From NCBI RefSeq assembly GCF_900111095.1, contig NZ_FOGB01000001.1, positions 558,001 to 622,000 on the forward strand: 64,000 nt of DNA, given 5' to 3'. Made by a program: the position numbers and the translations under genes. Positions 16,833-25,575 of this stretch are shown here, piece after piece. The stretch comes from Amphritea atlantica. GTDB taxonomy: Bacteria > Pseudomonadota > Gammaproteobacteria > Pseudomonadales > Balneatricaceae. Each line of letters opens with the position of its first letter. Position 1 is the stretch's first letter. The notes under the pieces are model-generated. The model searched no databases. It was given only the letters and a program-made list of their open reading frames with translations, and was not told where the DNA came from.

Positions 16833-18548
16833 TTAGTTGATATCACCAATATAACGGGCTCTTTTTTTCGCTTTAAGGTAATCCATATCCACCAGAACCA
16901 GCCCATCTACACAGAAATTAAAGTCGGCATCAACGCCAAAATCGAGGAAGCGAACGCCGCCCTCTTCACAGACATCGGCATACTGCTTGTAGAGGGTAGG
17001 GACCGCGCAGTTGAGGCAATCCATCTGCTGCTTCAGTGTTTTGAAATCCTCTTTATAGTTGCTGCCGCTGAAAAGTTTTTGCAGATCGGCGATGGTCTCG
17101 GGTTTCAGTGAGTAGGGGGTGAACGACTTTCCCAGGTTATCCCGATCTGGAAAATACAGACTGTAGAAAAACACCAGCAGATCCCTGGCGTGTTGTGGAT
17201 AGCTGTTACTCAGGCTTACCGGACCAAACATATAGCGGACTTCGGGGTGACGTTTAAGATAGGCACCGATGCCATACCAAAGGTAATCAAGGCTGCGTTT
17301 GCCCCAGTACTTAGGCTGTACAAAGCTACGTCCCAGCTCGATACCCTGTTCGAAAAATTGCTGCATAGCGGGACTGTAATTAAACAGCGTCGAGCTGTAC
17401 AGCTGATCATCTTCACTGTTATTCATCTTCCAGGCCTCCGCCAGGCGGTAAGCGCCGACGATCTCCAGCTCCTCTTCATCCCAGAGGATCAGGTGGCGAT
17501 AGTGGGAGTCGTAGCGATCCAGATCGAGCTTTTCTCCGGTACCTTCGCCGACACAGCGGAATGAGACTTCCCGAAGCCGGCCGACTTCACGCATGACGGC
17601 TGAATCGGCCTGATAATCGAACAGATAGATGCGCTTGCCGTCTGCGGTCTCCCCCAGCAGTTCGGATTGCTTGAGCTCTTTTTTCAGCGCTTTACGGTCC
17701 TGTGGATGGGCAATGGTCTTTTCAGTTTTGAACAGTGGGCTCTTGCCTCTGGCCAGACGGTACAGGTGTTTGCGTACCATCTTGCTCTTTTCCACCCCGG
17801 ACACCGGGAGTTTATCCAGTTGGCTGTAGGGGATCGGTTCGCCCACTTTAAACTTGAGATTCATGGCGTGTTTGTTAAACATCTCTCTTGGCAGCAGAAG
17901 TGCCGCCAGTGCCCGGTTGATACCGGAGATGGTATAGAACAGTGAGGAGTTCTTGCCGCCGATGAAAATTGGCAGGATAGGGCTGTTAGTCTTTTTGGCA
18001 AAGTGCAGAAAGCCCTGATTCCAGTTGCTGTCTTTTATGCCCGTGGCTCCTGCCCGGGACACCTCTCCCGCCGGAAACACAATCACCGCTTCCTCGTTAT
18101 GCAGGGCGTTGTTGATATTGGCAATATCCTGTTTGCGGGTTGCCCGGTTAAGGTTGTCGACTGGTAGCAGCAGAGGGTTTAACTGTGAAAAGGATGACAG
18201 CATATCGTTGGCAACAATACGTACATCCTTGCGGATCTCGCCAATCATTTTTAGCAGTGCCAGACCGTCCAGAGCGCCCAGGGGGTGGTTAGCAATAATC
18301 AGCACCCGGCCACTGGAGGGAATATTCATCAGATCTTTATTGGACAGGCTGTAGGTGAAACTAAAGTAGTCCAGTACCCGGTCTATAAACTCGAACCCCT
18401 GGCAGTTATGGTTTTCCTCAAGAAATGTATTCACCTCATGCTCATGGAACAAGCGGCGCAGCATAAACAGCGCTGTTTTTCGGATAAGCGCGGGTTTTGA
18501 GGCAAATGAGGGATATTTTTCGGTGATGACCTGTTCGACGTTGATCAC
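16833..18548 (-). CDS. olsF: Two-domain acyltransferase, OlsF-like ornithine lipid synthase
   Basis: The N-terminal half (about residues 60-275) is a PlsC-type acyltransferase with NHPLGALDG (the HX4D motif) and an FPAGEVSR substrate motif; the C-terminal half (about 315-560) is a GNAT-fold N-acyltransferase like OlsB, with RCVGEGTGEKLDLD, ELGRSFV and MFGPVSLSN. This fusion and length match OlsF, which in Serratia and some other bacteria makes ornithine lipid alone by N-acylating ornithine and then O-acylating the product. Ornithine lipids replace phospholipids at low phosphate; no Pho box was identified. It could also acylate another amine. Inner-membrane face, peripheral. Confidence 0.75.
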   Translation of the reverse strand: MINVEQVITEKYPSFASKPALIRKTALFMLRRLFHEHEVNTFLEENHNCQGFEFIDRVLDYFSFTYSLSNKDLMNIPSSGRVLIIANHPLGALDGLALLKMIGEIRKDVRIVANDMLSSFSQLNPLLLPVDNLNRATRKQDIANINNALHNEEAVIVFPAGEVSRAGATGIKDSNWNQGFLHFAKKTNSPILPIFIGGKNSSLFYTISGINRALAALLLPREMFNKHAMNLKFKVGEPIPYSQLDKLPVSGVEKSKMVRKHLYRLARGKSPLFKTEKTIAHPQDRKALKKELKQSELLGETADGKRIYLFDYQADSAVMREVGRLREVSFRCVGEGTGEKLDLDRYDSHYRHLILWDEEELEIVGAYRLAEAWKMNNSEDDQLYSSTLFNYSPAMQQFFEQGIELGRSFVQPKYWGKRSLDYLWYGIGAYLKRHPEVRYMFGPVSLSNSYPQHARDLLVFFYSLYFPDRDNLGKSFTPYSLKPETIADLQKLFSGSNYKEDFKTLKQQMDCLNCAVPTLYKQYADVCEEGGVRFLDFGVDADFNFCVDGLVLVDMDYLKAKKRARYIGDIN

Positions 18549-18680
18549 GTTGTCTGACCTTTCCTATAACTGTTCACATGTGCAAGTTATGTGATCTTCG
18601 TGACAGTTGGTTGGCAGAAAGGTGACTATCTGGTTACAGCCGATCAGGTCGATGGTATTCAGTTCAGATTATGGGGCGCA

Positions 18681-18869
18681 CTAGTCGAACTCAAGAGACT
18701 CCTTCCAGAGGTCGCGGTCTTCTGTCCTGCGGCCATGATTCTTACGCCGATTCGCTTCAAAACGGATCTCATCGCGCCGGTCAAGAGTGCGTCGACGGTC
18801 CTTACCCGATCTTCGCTCGGGTATTATTCGTTTTGGTTGTTCGTGGCTATTGGTATGATCTGTTTCCAT
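18681..18869 (-). CDS. Small Arg-rich protein, unknown
   Basis: A 62-aa protein that is rich in Arg, Asp and Glu with a repeated pattern ERRSGKDRRR, DRRDEIRF, NRRKNHGRR. No membrane segment or cysteine. Similar short proteins with DRR repeats are found in many gammaproteobacteria, so I think it is a real gene rather than a shadow; the overlapping plus-strand frames show no family features. The repeated DRR spacing suggests an extended, perhaps RNA- or membrane-surface-binding peptide, but no function is known. Upstream of olsF on the same strand, 132 bp away. Confidence 0.55.
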   Translation of the reverse strand: METDHTNSHEQPKRIIPERRSGKDRRRTLDRRDEIRFEANRRKNHGRRTEDRDLWKESLEFD

Positions 18870-19069
18870 CTATAGGGCCCTTTTTGTATTACTCCTTCAG
18901 CTTAGAAGATTTTTTCGCAAATTCGAGTTCCGAATGATTTGCTATCGCACCTGTTGTTGACGGAGGCAGAGGTTTTTCTGGTTGTTTTCTTGACGTTAAG
19001 CCCGTTAATCTTCTAAATTAGCAGCTGAAATTTTTAAGCTTCACGCACATCTAAGGGAATAGACGCATT

Positions 19070-19357
19070 ATGGACAACCTTAATACGACATTTGCTCGTC
19101 GGCTTTTCATCTCCCATCTTATTACCACTGTTGATCGCCCCAGCGTACCTGTCCTGATGGAGAAAACAGGCTGGCCCAGACGTACCATCCAGGATGTTAT
19201 TAAAGCGATTCCCGGTATGGGGGTTAATATCTACTTCAAGCAGGATGGTCGACGCAATAATGATGGTTATTATGTTATCGACCACTGGGGCGCAATTAAT
19301 CCGGACTGGTTGAGTCAGAATATCGATGATGTGAAGAGTACGCTGAACTTTAATTAA
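19070..19357 (+). CDS. Small winged-helix DNA-binding protein
   Basis: A 95-aa basic protein whose residues about 8-75 read as a winged helix-turn-helix: LMEKTGWPRRTIQDVIKAIPGMGV as helix-turn-recognition helix, then IYFKQDGRRNNDGYYVID as the beta wing. No effector domain follows, so it is either a one-domain regulator or an accessory DNA-binding protein. ATG start behind AAGGGAAT. It lies 72 bp upstream of dinB on the same strand and may be co-transcribed or regulate it. Closest known relatives are unnamed gammaproteobacterial proteins. Confidence 0.78.
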   Translation: MDNLNTTFARRLFISHLITTVDRPSVPVLMEKTGWPRRTIQDVIKAIPGMGVNIYFKQDGRRNNDGYYVIDHWGAINPDWLSQNIDDVKSTLNFN

Positions 19358-19429
19358 CTGTTTTTTTGTACAGTATTTCGTAGTAGGCTTAGGAAAACGC
19401 ATTCTAACCGCGTTAATCCGGGCCTGGCA

Positions 19430-20500
19430 GTGACAGAGACACTTCAACGAAAAATTATCCATTGCGACTGTGATTGCTTCTTTGCAGCCGTAGAGATGCG
19501 CGACGACCCCTCGCTCAGAGAGATTCCGCTGGCTATCGGTGGCTCCTCTGAGCGTCGGGGAGTGATCTCTACCTGTAACTATCCCGCCCGGAAATTTGGT
19601 ATTCACTCCGCTATGGCAACTGCCCACGCGCTCAAGTTATGCCCCGCGCTGAAGGTTATTCCCGGCAATATGGAAAAATACCGTCAGGCCTCCGCTGCTA
19701 TTATGGCGATCTATGAGGACTATACTGATGTGATAGAGCCATTGTCGCTGGATGAAGCCTATCTTGATGTGACTGGGACAACGCTAAAGGGGGGGAGTGC
19801 TACCCTGATCGCCCGGGAGATCCGCCAGCGGGTTAAGGACACCGTTGGCATCACCATCTCCGCCGGTGTTGCACCAAATAAGTTTATCGCCAAGATTGCC
19901 AGTGACTGGAATAAGCCGGATGGTCTCTGTGTGATTACACCCGATCAGTTGGAATCTTTTGTGCTGCAGCTTCCGGTGAAGAAAATCTATGGTGTGGGAA
20001 AGGTCACTTCAGCGAAGTTACAGCAGATGGGGATCGAGACCTGTGCTGATCTGCGAGCGTTGAGTATGGCCCAGTTGGTCGATCGTTTTGGCCGCTTTGG
20101 TAAGCGGCTCTATGAGTTGAGCCGGGGTGAGGATGATCGCCCTGTACGAACCAGCAGAGAGCGTAAGTCGATCAGTGTCGAACACACATTCTCTGCTGAC
20201 CTGCCCGACATAGCCAGTTGTCTGGAACAGTTGCCAGTGATGCTGAATGAGCTTGAATCACGCTTTAAGCGGCATTCAGATCAGCGGGAGATAGCGGGCG
20301 GGGTGATTAAACTGAAGTTTGCCGACTTTACCCAGACTACAATGGAGCAGAGTGGCACTGAGTGCTCGTTGGCGCTCTATCAGCATCTGTGCCGTGAAGC
20401 CTGGGAACGGGGCAAGAAAGCGGTGCGGCTGATTGGTGTGGGTTATCGCCTGAAACCAAAGAATTCGCAAATGGCGGTCCAGCTGAAGCTGATCGAATAA
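19430..20500 (+). CDS. dinB: DNA polymerase IV (Y-family)
   Basis: Error-prone translesion polymerase. The palm catalytic carboxylates are in the N-terminal IIHCDCDCFFAAVEM and in SLDEAYLDVT; the steric-gate region, thumb helix-hairpin-helix (KKIYGVGKVTSAKLQQMGIETCADL) and little-finger domain follow. The protein ends with QLKLIE and lacks the QLxLF-type beta-clamp peptide of E. coli DinB in obvious form, though VQLKL is close. The only possible start near the family N-terminus is the GTG at 19430; no strong ribosome site is seen. No LexA box (CTG-N10-CAG) was found directly upstream. Confidence 0.95.
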   Translation: MTETLQRKIIHCDCDCFFAAVEMRDDPSLREIPLAIGGSSERRGVISTCNYPARKFGIHSAMATAHALKLCPALKVIPGNMEKYRQASAAIMAIYEDYTDVIEPLSLDEAYLDVTGTTLKGGSATLIAREIRQRVKDTVGITISAGVAPNKFIAKIASDWNKPDGLCVITPDQLESFVLQLPVKKIYGVGKVTSAKLQQMGIETCADLRALSMAQLVDRFGRFGKRLYELSRGEDDRPVRTSRERKSISVEHTFSADLPDIASCLEQLPVMLNELESRFKRHSDQREIAGGVIKLKFADFTQTTMEQSGTECSLALYQHLCREAWERGKKAVRLIGVGYRLKPKNSQMAVQLKLIE

Positions 20501-20539
20501 TATCACTGGCTTAATATCACAGGCTTGGAGGAGACTCAG

Positions 20540-21160
20540 ATGGCTAAGGCAGACGAGGAAGGCCTGGTTTCATCCGGCACAATGTTTACCGCGCCATTGA
20601 TTGGTCGCCTGGAGCAACTGCATGCCGATCCGGCGTTTCGCGATGATCACCATGCGCTTTACTGTTGCCGTCTGGCGCTGGATGCATTAGAGCAGGGGAA
20701 CTATGGTGTGGCTGCGATTCTGACGGATCCCCAGGGAGAAGTGGTGGCTCAGTCGGAAAACCAGGTATTCAGTGCCGCACATGACAGCAGTGATCGCAGT
20801 CGCCAGGGTTTTAGCAGCAGGGCCCATGCTGAGATGCTGCTGATCGATCAGTTGGAAGATAACCTGATAGCACATCTGCCTCAACAGCTGACAATGCTGG
20901 TCTCTCTGGAACCCTGTCCGATGTGTCTGGCGCGGCTGCTGTTATCCGGTATTGGTTCAGTGCGGTATATTGCAGCGGATTCGCACGGCGGGATGTTGCA
21001 CTGTGTTGATAAGCTGCCGCCAGCCTGGCGAAACCTGTCTCAGCTACAAACCCACTATCAGGCCCATGTTTCAGAACCGGTACGTCAGCTCGCTACCGAT
21101 ATCAGTTCAGCCAACCTTCCTGTATTGCGAGAGAAGCTTTTAAAGCATATCCGTCCCTAA
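20540..21160 (+). CDS. Nucleoside/base deaminase, cytidine deaminase fold
   Basis: Zinc-dependent deaminase. The HAE motif (SSRAHAEMLLID) and PCxxC motif (EPCPMCLARLLLSGI) supply the zinc ligands and the proton-shuttling glutamate. The family also covers guanine deaminase, tRNA adenosine deaminase TadA and riboflavin enzymes; the longer C-terminus and absence of the TadA signature make a free-base or nucleoside deaminase more likely. GGAGGAG just before the ATG at 20540 fixes the start (206 aa). It follows dinB by 39 bp on the same strand. Confidence 0.82.
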   Translation: MAKADEEGLVSSGTMFTAPLIGRLEQLHADPAFRDDHHALYCCRLALDALEQGNYGVAAILTDPQGEVVAQSENQVFSAAHDSSDRSRQGFSSRAHAEMLLIDQLEDNLIAHLPQQLTMLVSLEPCPMCLARLLLSGIGSVRYIAADSHGGMLHCVDKLPPAWRNLSQLQTHYQAHVSEPVRQLATDISSANLPVLREKLLKHIRP

Positions 21161-21239
21161 ACCTGTTTTGTGCAAATGCACAATGCTATAATCGCGCTTT
21201 TTTTCCGTCCGCTCTCAAAATCAGGAAAAGTGTTCTCCT

Positions 21240-22802
21240 ATGCTGCAGTTGATTTATAAACGTTCTCAAAGCATGAAATCCGATGTCTTGTCTGGTCTGA
21301 CCGTGGCGCTTGCGCTGGTGCCGGAAGCCGTGGCTTTTGCTTTTGTTGCCGGGGTTGAACCCCTGGTCGGTCTGTATGCGGCTTTCATGGTGGGACTGAT
21401 CACCGCAACCATCGGCGGGCGGCCTGGGATGATCTCTGGTGCAACCGGAGCGCTGGCAGTGGTGATGGTCAGTCTGGTAGCGGAACATGGCATCGAGTAT
21501 CTGTTTGCCACCGTGGTGTTGATGGGAATTTTTCAGATTCTCGCGGGTACTTTTCGTTTGGGGAAATTTATCCGCATGGTGCCCCATCCGGTCATGCTGG
21601 GGTTTGTAAACGGCCTGGCGATCGTTATTTTTCTGGCTCAGCTGAAGCAGTTTCAGGTTGCCGATGCAGACGGGGTGCTGGGATGGATGCAGGGACAGCA
21701 ACTGGCTATCATGCTGGGTCTGGTGGTGCTGACAATGGCAATTATCCATTTTTTGCCCAAGTTAACCAACGCCGTGCCCTCAACGCTGGTGGCGATTCTG
21801 GTTGTCACCGGCGTCGTGATCGGTCTGGATATTGATTCTGCCCGTAGCGTGCAGGATGTGCTCGCGGATATGACCGGTAATCCCGCGGCAAGCATTGCGG
21901 GTGGTTTGCCACAGTTTCATATCCCCATGGTGGATATCAACGCAGAAACCCTGAAAGTGATCGTGCCCTATGCATTGATTCTGGCTGCCATCGGTCTGAT
22001 CGAATCGCTACTGACGCTGACACTGATCGATGAGATCACCGAAACCCGGGGTCGTGGTAACAGAGAGTGTGTCGGCCAGGGGGTGGCCAATGTGGTCACC
22101 GGTTTCTTTGGCGGAATGGGCGGCTGCGCTATGATCGGTCAGAGTATGATCAATATCGGTTCTGGTGGTACTGGCCGGGCCTCAGGTATCTCTGCGGCTC
22201 TGTTCCTGCTGCTCTTCATTCTGGTGGGGTCAAGCTGGATTGAGATGATACCGGTGGCGGCACTGGTCGGGGTGATGTTTATCGTGGTGATTGGTACCTT
22301 TGAATGGGCCAGTATCAACCTGATGCGTAAGATTCCACCCTCTGATGCCATTGTGGTAGTGACGGTGACGGTGGTGACAGTGCTTACCGATCTGGCGATT
22401 GCAGTGATTGTCGGCGTGATTGTGTCAGCCCTGGTATTTGCCTGGAAGCACGCCAAGCATATGCGCATCGATACCAGTATTGAACAGAACGGCTTCCTCA
22501 AGGTTTATAAGCCCCATGGGCCATTATTCTTCGGTTCTGTTCAGGCGTTCCGGGATAATTTCACCCCTAAGTTTGATCCTCAGGAGGTGATTATCGATTT
22601 CGCAAACTGCCGGGTAATGGATCATTCCGGTGTTGAGGTGATCGATTCGCTGGTGGAGCGATATGAGAAGGCTGGTATCGATATCCATATTCGCCATCTG
22701 AGTAATGAGTGTATCCGTCTGCTTGAAAAGGCGGGCAGTGCTGTTGAGATCAACCGGGAAGAAGACCCCGACTACAAAGTGGCTGATGACAAGCTGGGAT
22801 GA
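21240..22802 (+). CDS. SulP family anion transporter with STAS domain
   Basis: Inner-membrane transporter of sulfate, bicarbonate or other anions. The N-terminus lacks the usual long cytosolic tail and starts straight into the SulP core ([23 protein letters not shown]), with about 12-14 membrane helices to residue 400, the [15 protein letters not shown] segment, and a C-terminal STAS domain (about 410-510) with [19 protein letters not shown]. At 520 aa it resembles bacterial members that carry bicarbonate or sulfate; the substrate cannot be told from sequence. ATG start with AGGAAAAG upstream; followed by a strong terminator. Confidence 0.92.
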   Translation: MLQLIYKRSQSMKSDVLSGLTVALALVPEAVAFAFVAGVEPLVGLYAAFMVGLITATIGGRPGMISGATGALAVVMVSLVAEHGIEYLFATVVLMGIFQILAGTFRLGKFIRMVPHPVMLGFVNGLAIVIFLAQLKQFQVADADGVLGWMQGQQLAIMLGLVVLTMAIIHFLPKLTNAVPSTLVAILVVTGVVIGLDIDSARSVQDVLADMTGNPAASIAGGLPQFHIPMVDINAETLKVIVPYALILAAIGLIESLLTLTLIDEITETRGRGNRECVGQGVANVVTGFFGGMGGCAMIGQSMINIGSGGTGRASGISAALFLLLFILVGSSWIEMIPVAALVGVMFIVVIGTFEWASINLMRKIPPSDAIVVVTVTVVTVLTDLAIAVIVGVIVSALVFAWKHAKHMRIDTSIEQNGFLKVYKPHGPLFFGSVQAFRDNFTPKFDPQEVIIDFANCRVMDHSGVEVIDSLVERYEKAGIDIHIRHLSNECIRLLEKAGSAVEINREEDPDYKVADDKLG

Positions 22803-22828
22803 TCTGCCACTTGTTATCTCCTGAAAAC

Positions 22829-22853
22829 CCGCGACAATAGTCGCGGTTTTTAC
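22829..22853 (+). terminator. Terminator of the SulP gene
   Basis: Stem CCGCGAC / GTCGCGG with an AATA loop followed by TTTTTA. It lies 26 bp after the SulP stop and immediately before the TauE/SafE gene, so the latter needs its own promoter or read-through. Confidence 0.85.
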
Positions 22854-22870
22854 TTTAAGTGGATTTGAGA

Positions 22871-23671
22871 ATGGATATTGGACTGATTGTCGCCTTTATT
22901 GCGCTGGGAACGATTGTCGGCTTTCTTGCGGGCCTGTTAGGCATCGGTGGAGGACTGGTGATGGTGCCGGTGCTGACATCCCTGTTTATCTGGCAGGGGA
23001 TTCCTCAGGAGCAGGTGGTGCATCTTGCTCTGGGTACCTCGATGGCATCGATTGTGATTACCTCGATCTCCAGTATGCGTGCCCACCATAAAAAGGGAGG
23101 GGTGCTGTGGCCGGTAGTAAGACTTATCGCGCCGGGGATCGTGACCGGAGCGTTTCTGGCGACTTTTCTGGCTTCGGTACTCAGCTCGGCATCCCTTGGG
23201 ATATTCTTTGCCTGTTTTCTGGTGTATGCGTCGGCTCAGATGTTTCTGAATATCAAACCTAAACCTTCGCGAAATCTGCCGGGCACGCCCGGGCTGTTTG
23301 CTGCCGGTAGTGTAATTGGCAGTATCTCGGCATTGGTTTCTATTGGTGGCGGGACGCTGACCGTACCCTATCTGAGCTGGCACAATGTTGATGTAAAGAA
23401 AGCGATTGGTACCTCTGCGGCCATCGGTTTGCCAATTTCAGTGGCAGGCTCCATTGGCTATCTTGTCAATGGTTTATCAGCAGATCTGCAGATCGACTAC
23501 GTGTTTGGGTTTATCTATCTGCCCGGTGTCGTGCTTATCTCAATGATGAGCTATTTTACAGCGCCTGTGGGAGCGCATGTTGCCCATCGGTTACCAGTGC
23601 CGGTACTCAAGAAAGTATTTGCAGTATTACTACTGGGGCTGGCAATTAAGATGATCAGTTCAGTTATCTGA
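22871..23671 (+). CDS. TauE/SafE family sulfite exporter-like permease
   Basis: Polytopic membrane protein with about eight helices and the family repeats GTIVGFLAGLLGIGGGLVMVPVL near the N-terminus and GSISALVSIGGGTLTVPYLSW in the second half. TauE/SafE proteins move sulfite, sulfoacetate or other organic anions. The start is taken at the ATG at 22871; a GTG at 22859 would add four residues. It follows a SulP transporter, which hints at a role in sulfur anion traffic, but a terminator divides the two. 270 aa or less is the normal family size. Confidence 0.87.
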   Translation: MDIGLIVAFIALGTIVGFLAGLLGIGGGLVMVPVLTSLFIWQGIPQEQVVHLALGTSMASIVITSISSMRAHHKKGGVLWPVVRLIAPGIVTGAFLATFLASVLSSASLGIFFACFLVYASAQMFLNIKPKPSRNLPGTPGLFAAGSVIGSISALVSIGGGTLTVPYLSWHNVDVKKAIGTSAAIGLPISVAGSIGYLVNGLSADLQIDYVFGFIYLPGVVLISMMSYFTAPVGAHVAHRLPVPVLKKVFAVLLLGLAIKMISSVI

Positions 23672-23788
23672 TGCATTGGCCACAGAGCCGCACAATAGAG
23701 AAAGCGCTTTACTGTGGCGGATGCTAAGAACCGGTATCCGGTGGGCTGCAAAGTCTGCTAAAGGGCAAGGACTAAAAATTTCAGACAT

Positions 23789-23825
23789 AAAAAAAGAGCT
23801 TCAGGTCCCTGAGCTCTTTTTTTAA
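23789..23825 (-). terminator. Terminator of the CsrB-like RNA
   Basis: On the minus strand an A-run, GAGCT-CAGG/CCTG-AAGCTC stem (one bulged base) and seven T. The upper stem also displays a GGGA. The A-run on the other side lets it serve the convergent TauE/SafE gene as well. Confidence 0.85.
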
Positions 23826-24046
23826 ACTGTGCTTGCTTAGCTGCCCTGTATAAAACAGGTCCATACTGTAACCTCTTCGCAATCCCGGAAGAGGCTTCCC
23901 ATCCATGGAAATTTTCTGCGAAATACCAGTCAGCGTCCTGCCGATAGGTCATGTCCATATCGCGTTTATACTGCCATGTCCCCCAGCCTGTTCTTCAAGT
24001 CCATGAAGAGCGTCGATCCAACGCGGATAAGTATCGCTATATTGTG
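23789..24046 (-). ncRNA. CsrB/RsmZ-type CsrA-binding sRNA (candidate)
   Basis: On the minus strand this intergenic stretch holds ten GGA triplets in about 230 nt, and several lie in hairpin loops: CCTCTTC-CGGGATTGC-GAAGAGG (23872-23894, 7-bp stem), CTTCA-TGGACT-TGAAG (23993-24008), TTCC-ATGGATG-GGAA (23896-23910) and ACAG-TATGGAC-CTGT (23855-23869). Weaker 3- to 4-bp hairpins at 23931-23961 and 23971-23986 also show GGA. The region ends in an intrinsic terminator. GGA in hairpin loops is the binding site of CsrA/RsmA, and RNAs with many such hairpins titrate it. TATTCT at 24053-24058 (minus) is a candidate -10, putting the 5' end near 24046; this end is uncertain. A minus-strand frame of 66 codons here runs through the terminator and is not a gene. 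Confidence 0.72.
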
Positions 24047-24138
24047 GTCGTGAGAATATAGGAAAAAGTCTTAATTTTGGCTTGAATGGGAGGCTTACCT
24101 GTCTAAAAGGGGCGTCATTGTTCAGTACTTGATTCAGA

Positions 24139-24483
24139 TCAAGGTTTGGCGGTTAACGCCGTTTGCTCAAAAATGATGCCCGACCAGCCATGCACCATAA
24201 AATTACGGATGTTACCGTGATCGCTGCCCTGGGGATTCTCAAGTACATCGTTGTGATAGAAGCGACCAAAGCAGTTCAGGGTTTGCTGCTCTGACAGTCC
24301 ATTCAAGCGGGCGAAAGCAAAGATTTTGCAGGAGCCTTCATTGGTGCCGGCTTCATTCACCAGTTCGCCATTGGTGAAGCGGGCCGGTGTGTAGTCGTAG
24401 TTTGCTGCGATAGTCGCCATTGTGTCTTCAAAATCAAAACGACCACTGTCATCAAGTTGCTCAAGAAACTGCTTAAGATCCAT
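24139..24483 (-). CDS. HopJ family protein
   Basis: A 114-aa protein of the HopJ type III effector family: LEQLDDSGRFDFEDTMATIAANYDYTPARFTNGELVNEAGTNEGSCKIFAFA is the family signature, followed by GLSEQQTLNCFGRFYHNDVLENPQGSDHGNIRNFM. Named after a Pseudomonas syringae effector, but most homologues occur in free-living marine bacteria with no type III system, and none is seen here, so effector function is doubtful. The protein has no signal peptide. It lies upstream of the CsrB-like RNA on the same strand, about 90 bp away. Confidence 0.9.
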   Translation of the reverse strand: MDLKQFLEQLDDSGRFDFEDTMATIAANYDYTPARFTNGELVNEAGTNEGSCKIFAFARLNGLSEQQTLNCFGRFYHNDVLENPQGSDHGNIRNFMVHGWSGIIFEQTALTAKP

Positions 24484-24530
24484 TCGGTATTCCTGTTGAT
24501 TACTATTTTCTGCGATTTAAGTGTATTGCT

Positions 24531-25481
24531 CTATAAGGAGGGTTGTTCCTGCTGTTGCAGCAATGCGTGAACCAGTTCCGTGTTGGGCACATCGATGCCG
24601 AGCTGAACGGCCCGTTGTAGAACAGCACCGCTGATGCCATCCAGTTCCAGCGGTCGTCCCTTCTCTTTGTCGACCAGCATTGAGGTTTTGATCGCATCAA
24701 AGCTGCTGATCAGTTCAAACATCTCATCGACATCCTGTTTGCTGAGGATGACATCATCGGCAACGGAAACGGCGGCGACCTCCTGCATCATGCGATAAAC
24801 CGTTTTGCCATAGGTGGGGTGTGATGTCAGGCTGCGGGTGTCCAGTCGGGTTAATGCTGAAAGCGGATTGACGCCATTATTAATCAGCAGTTTACGCCAT
24901 AGTTCATGGCGGATATCCGCACTCAGCCGGGTAGGGATGCCCGCCTGGTTCAACACATCTACAATCGGTTCTAAGGTGCTGGGGTTGCAGGCCTGATCGC
25001 TGCTTTGGTTTGGCCAGCTACCCATCACCACCTGGGCGGGGCCTGTGGCCTCAATCTGTCCCGGCGCAATGATATGACCGCCGATGCGCACCGCCAGCCC
25101 TCCCAAAGTGCGTGGGCGTCCCAGAGCCTGTTCAATCAGAGGTTCGTTATCCACACCGTTTTGCAGTGATAAAACTGGTACCTCAGCAGTGTGCAGCCAG
25201 TCTTTCAACTGTTGCAGAATCGCTGCGGTAGCGCCCGCTTTGAGTGTCAGCAGAATAAGGTCGAAGCTGTTGCACGGGTATTGCCGTTGAAGGCTATCGA
25301 TATCAACCGCGTCGACCGGTTGATTAAAACTGAGGTCAGGATGGCTTACCTGCAGTCCGTTTTGTTGCAACGCCTGCAGATGCTCGCCCCGGGCCAGGTA
25401 GCATACCTGATGGCCCTGAAGTTGCAGTCGGGCGCCGTAATAGCAGCCTATCCCACCGGCACCGATGAAAAGAAAACGCAT
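24531..25481 (-). CDS. panE: 2-dehydropantoate 2-reductase family protein (PanE/ApbA)
   Basis: NADPH-dependent reductase of ketopantoate to pantoate in coenzyme A synthesis. The Rossmann N-terminus MRFLFIGAGGIGCYYGARLQLQGHQV, the substrate-site lysine in WRKLLINNGVNPLSAL and the RPLELDGISG C-terminal motif are all present; 316 aa is normal. The genome may hold other panE paralogues, so it could act on another 2-keto acid. It lies 47 bp upstream of hopJ on the same strand. Confidence 0.85.
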   Translation of the reverse strand: MRFLFIGAGGIGCYYGARLQLQGHQVCYLARGEHLQALQQNGLQVSHPDLSFNQPVDAVDIDSLQRQYPCNSFDLILLTLKAGATAAILQQLKDWLHTAEVPVLSLQNGVDNEPLIEQALGRPRTLGGLAVRIGGHIIAPGQIEATGPAQVVMGSWPNQSSDQACNPSTLEPIVDVLNQAGIPTRLSADIRHELWRKLLINNGVNPLSALTRLDTRSLTSHPTYGKTVYRMMQEVAAVSVADDVILSKQDVDEMFELISSFDAIKTSMLVDKEKGRPLELDGISGAVLQRAVQLGIDVPNTELVHALLQQQEQPSL

Positions 25482-25575
25482 AGTGCTACCTGCTCATATC
25501 AGTTTCTGGATGAGGGTAGCACTTTACCTGAAAAGATAACGATTTCCACCCGGGAAGCCGTTGTGAATGACAATT

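Noticed and set aside
18591-18875. 94-aa plus-strand frame opposite the Arg-rich protein
   Set aside because: No family features; the minus-strand frame has the regular DRR pattern and sits properly between genes.
23758-23958. 66-aa minus-strand frame inside the CsrB-like RNA region
   Set aside because: Its 3' third is the intrinsic terminator, no ribosome site is evident, and the sequence is better explained by GGA hairpins.
24082-24099. GacA/UvrY-type activating site upstream of the sRNA
   Set aside because: Only 8 of 12 bases match TGTAAG-N6-CTTACA and it lies too close to the proposed start; not listed as a feature.
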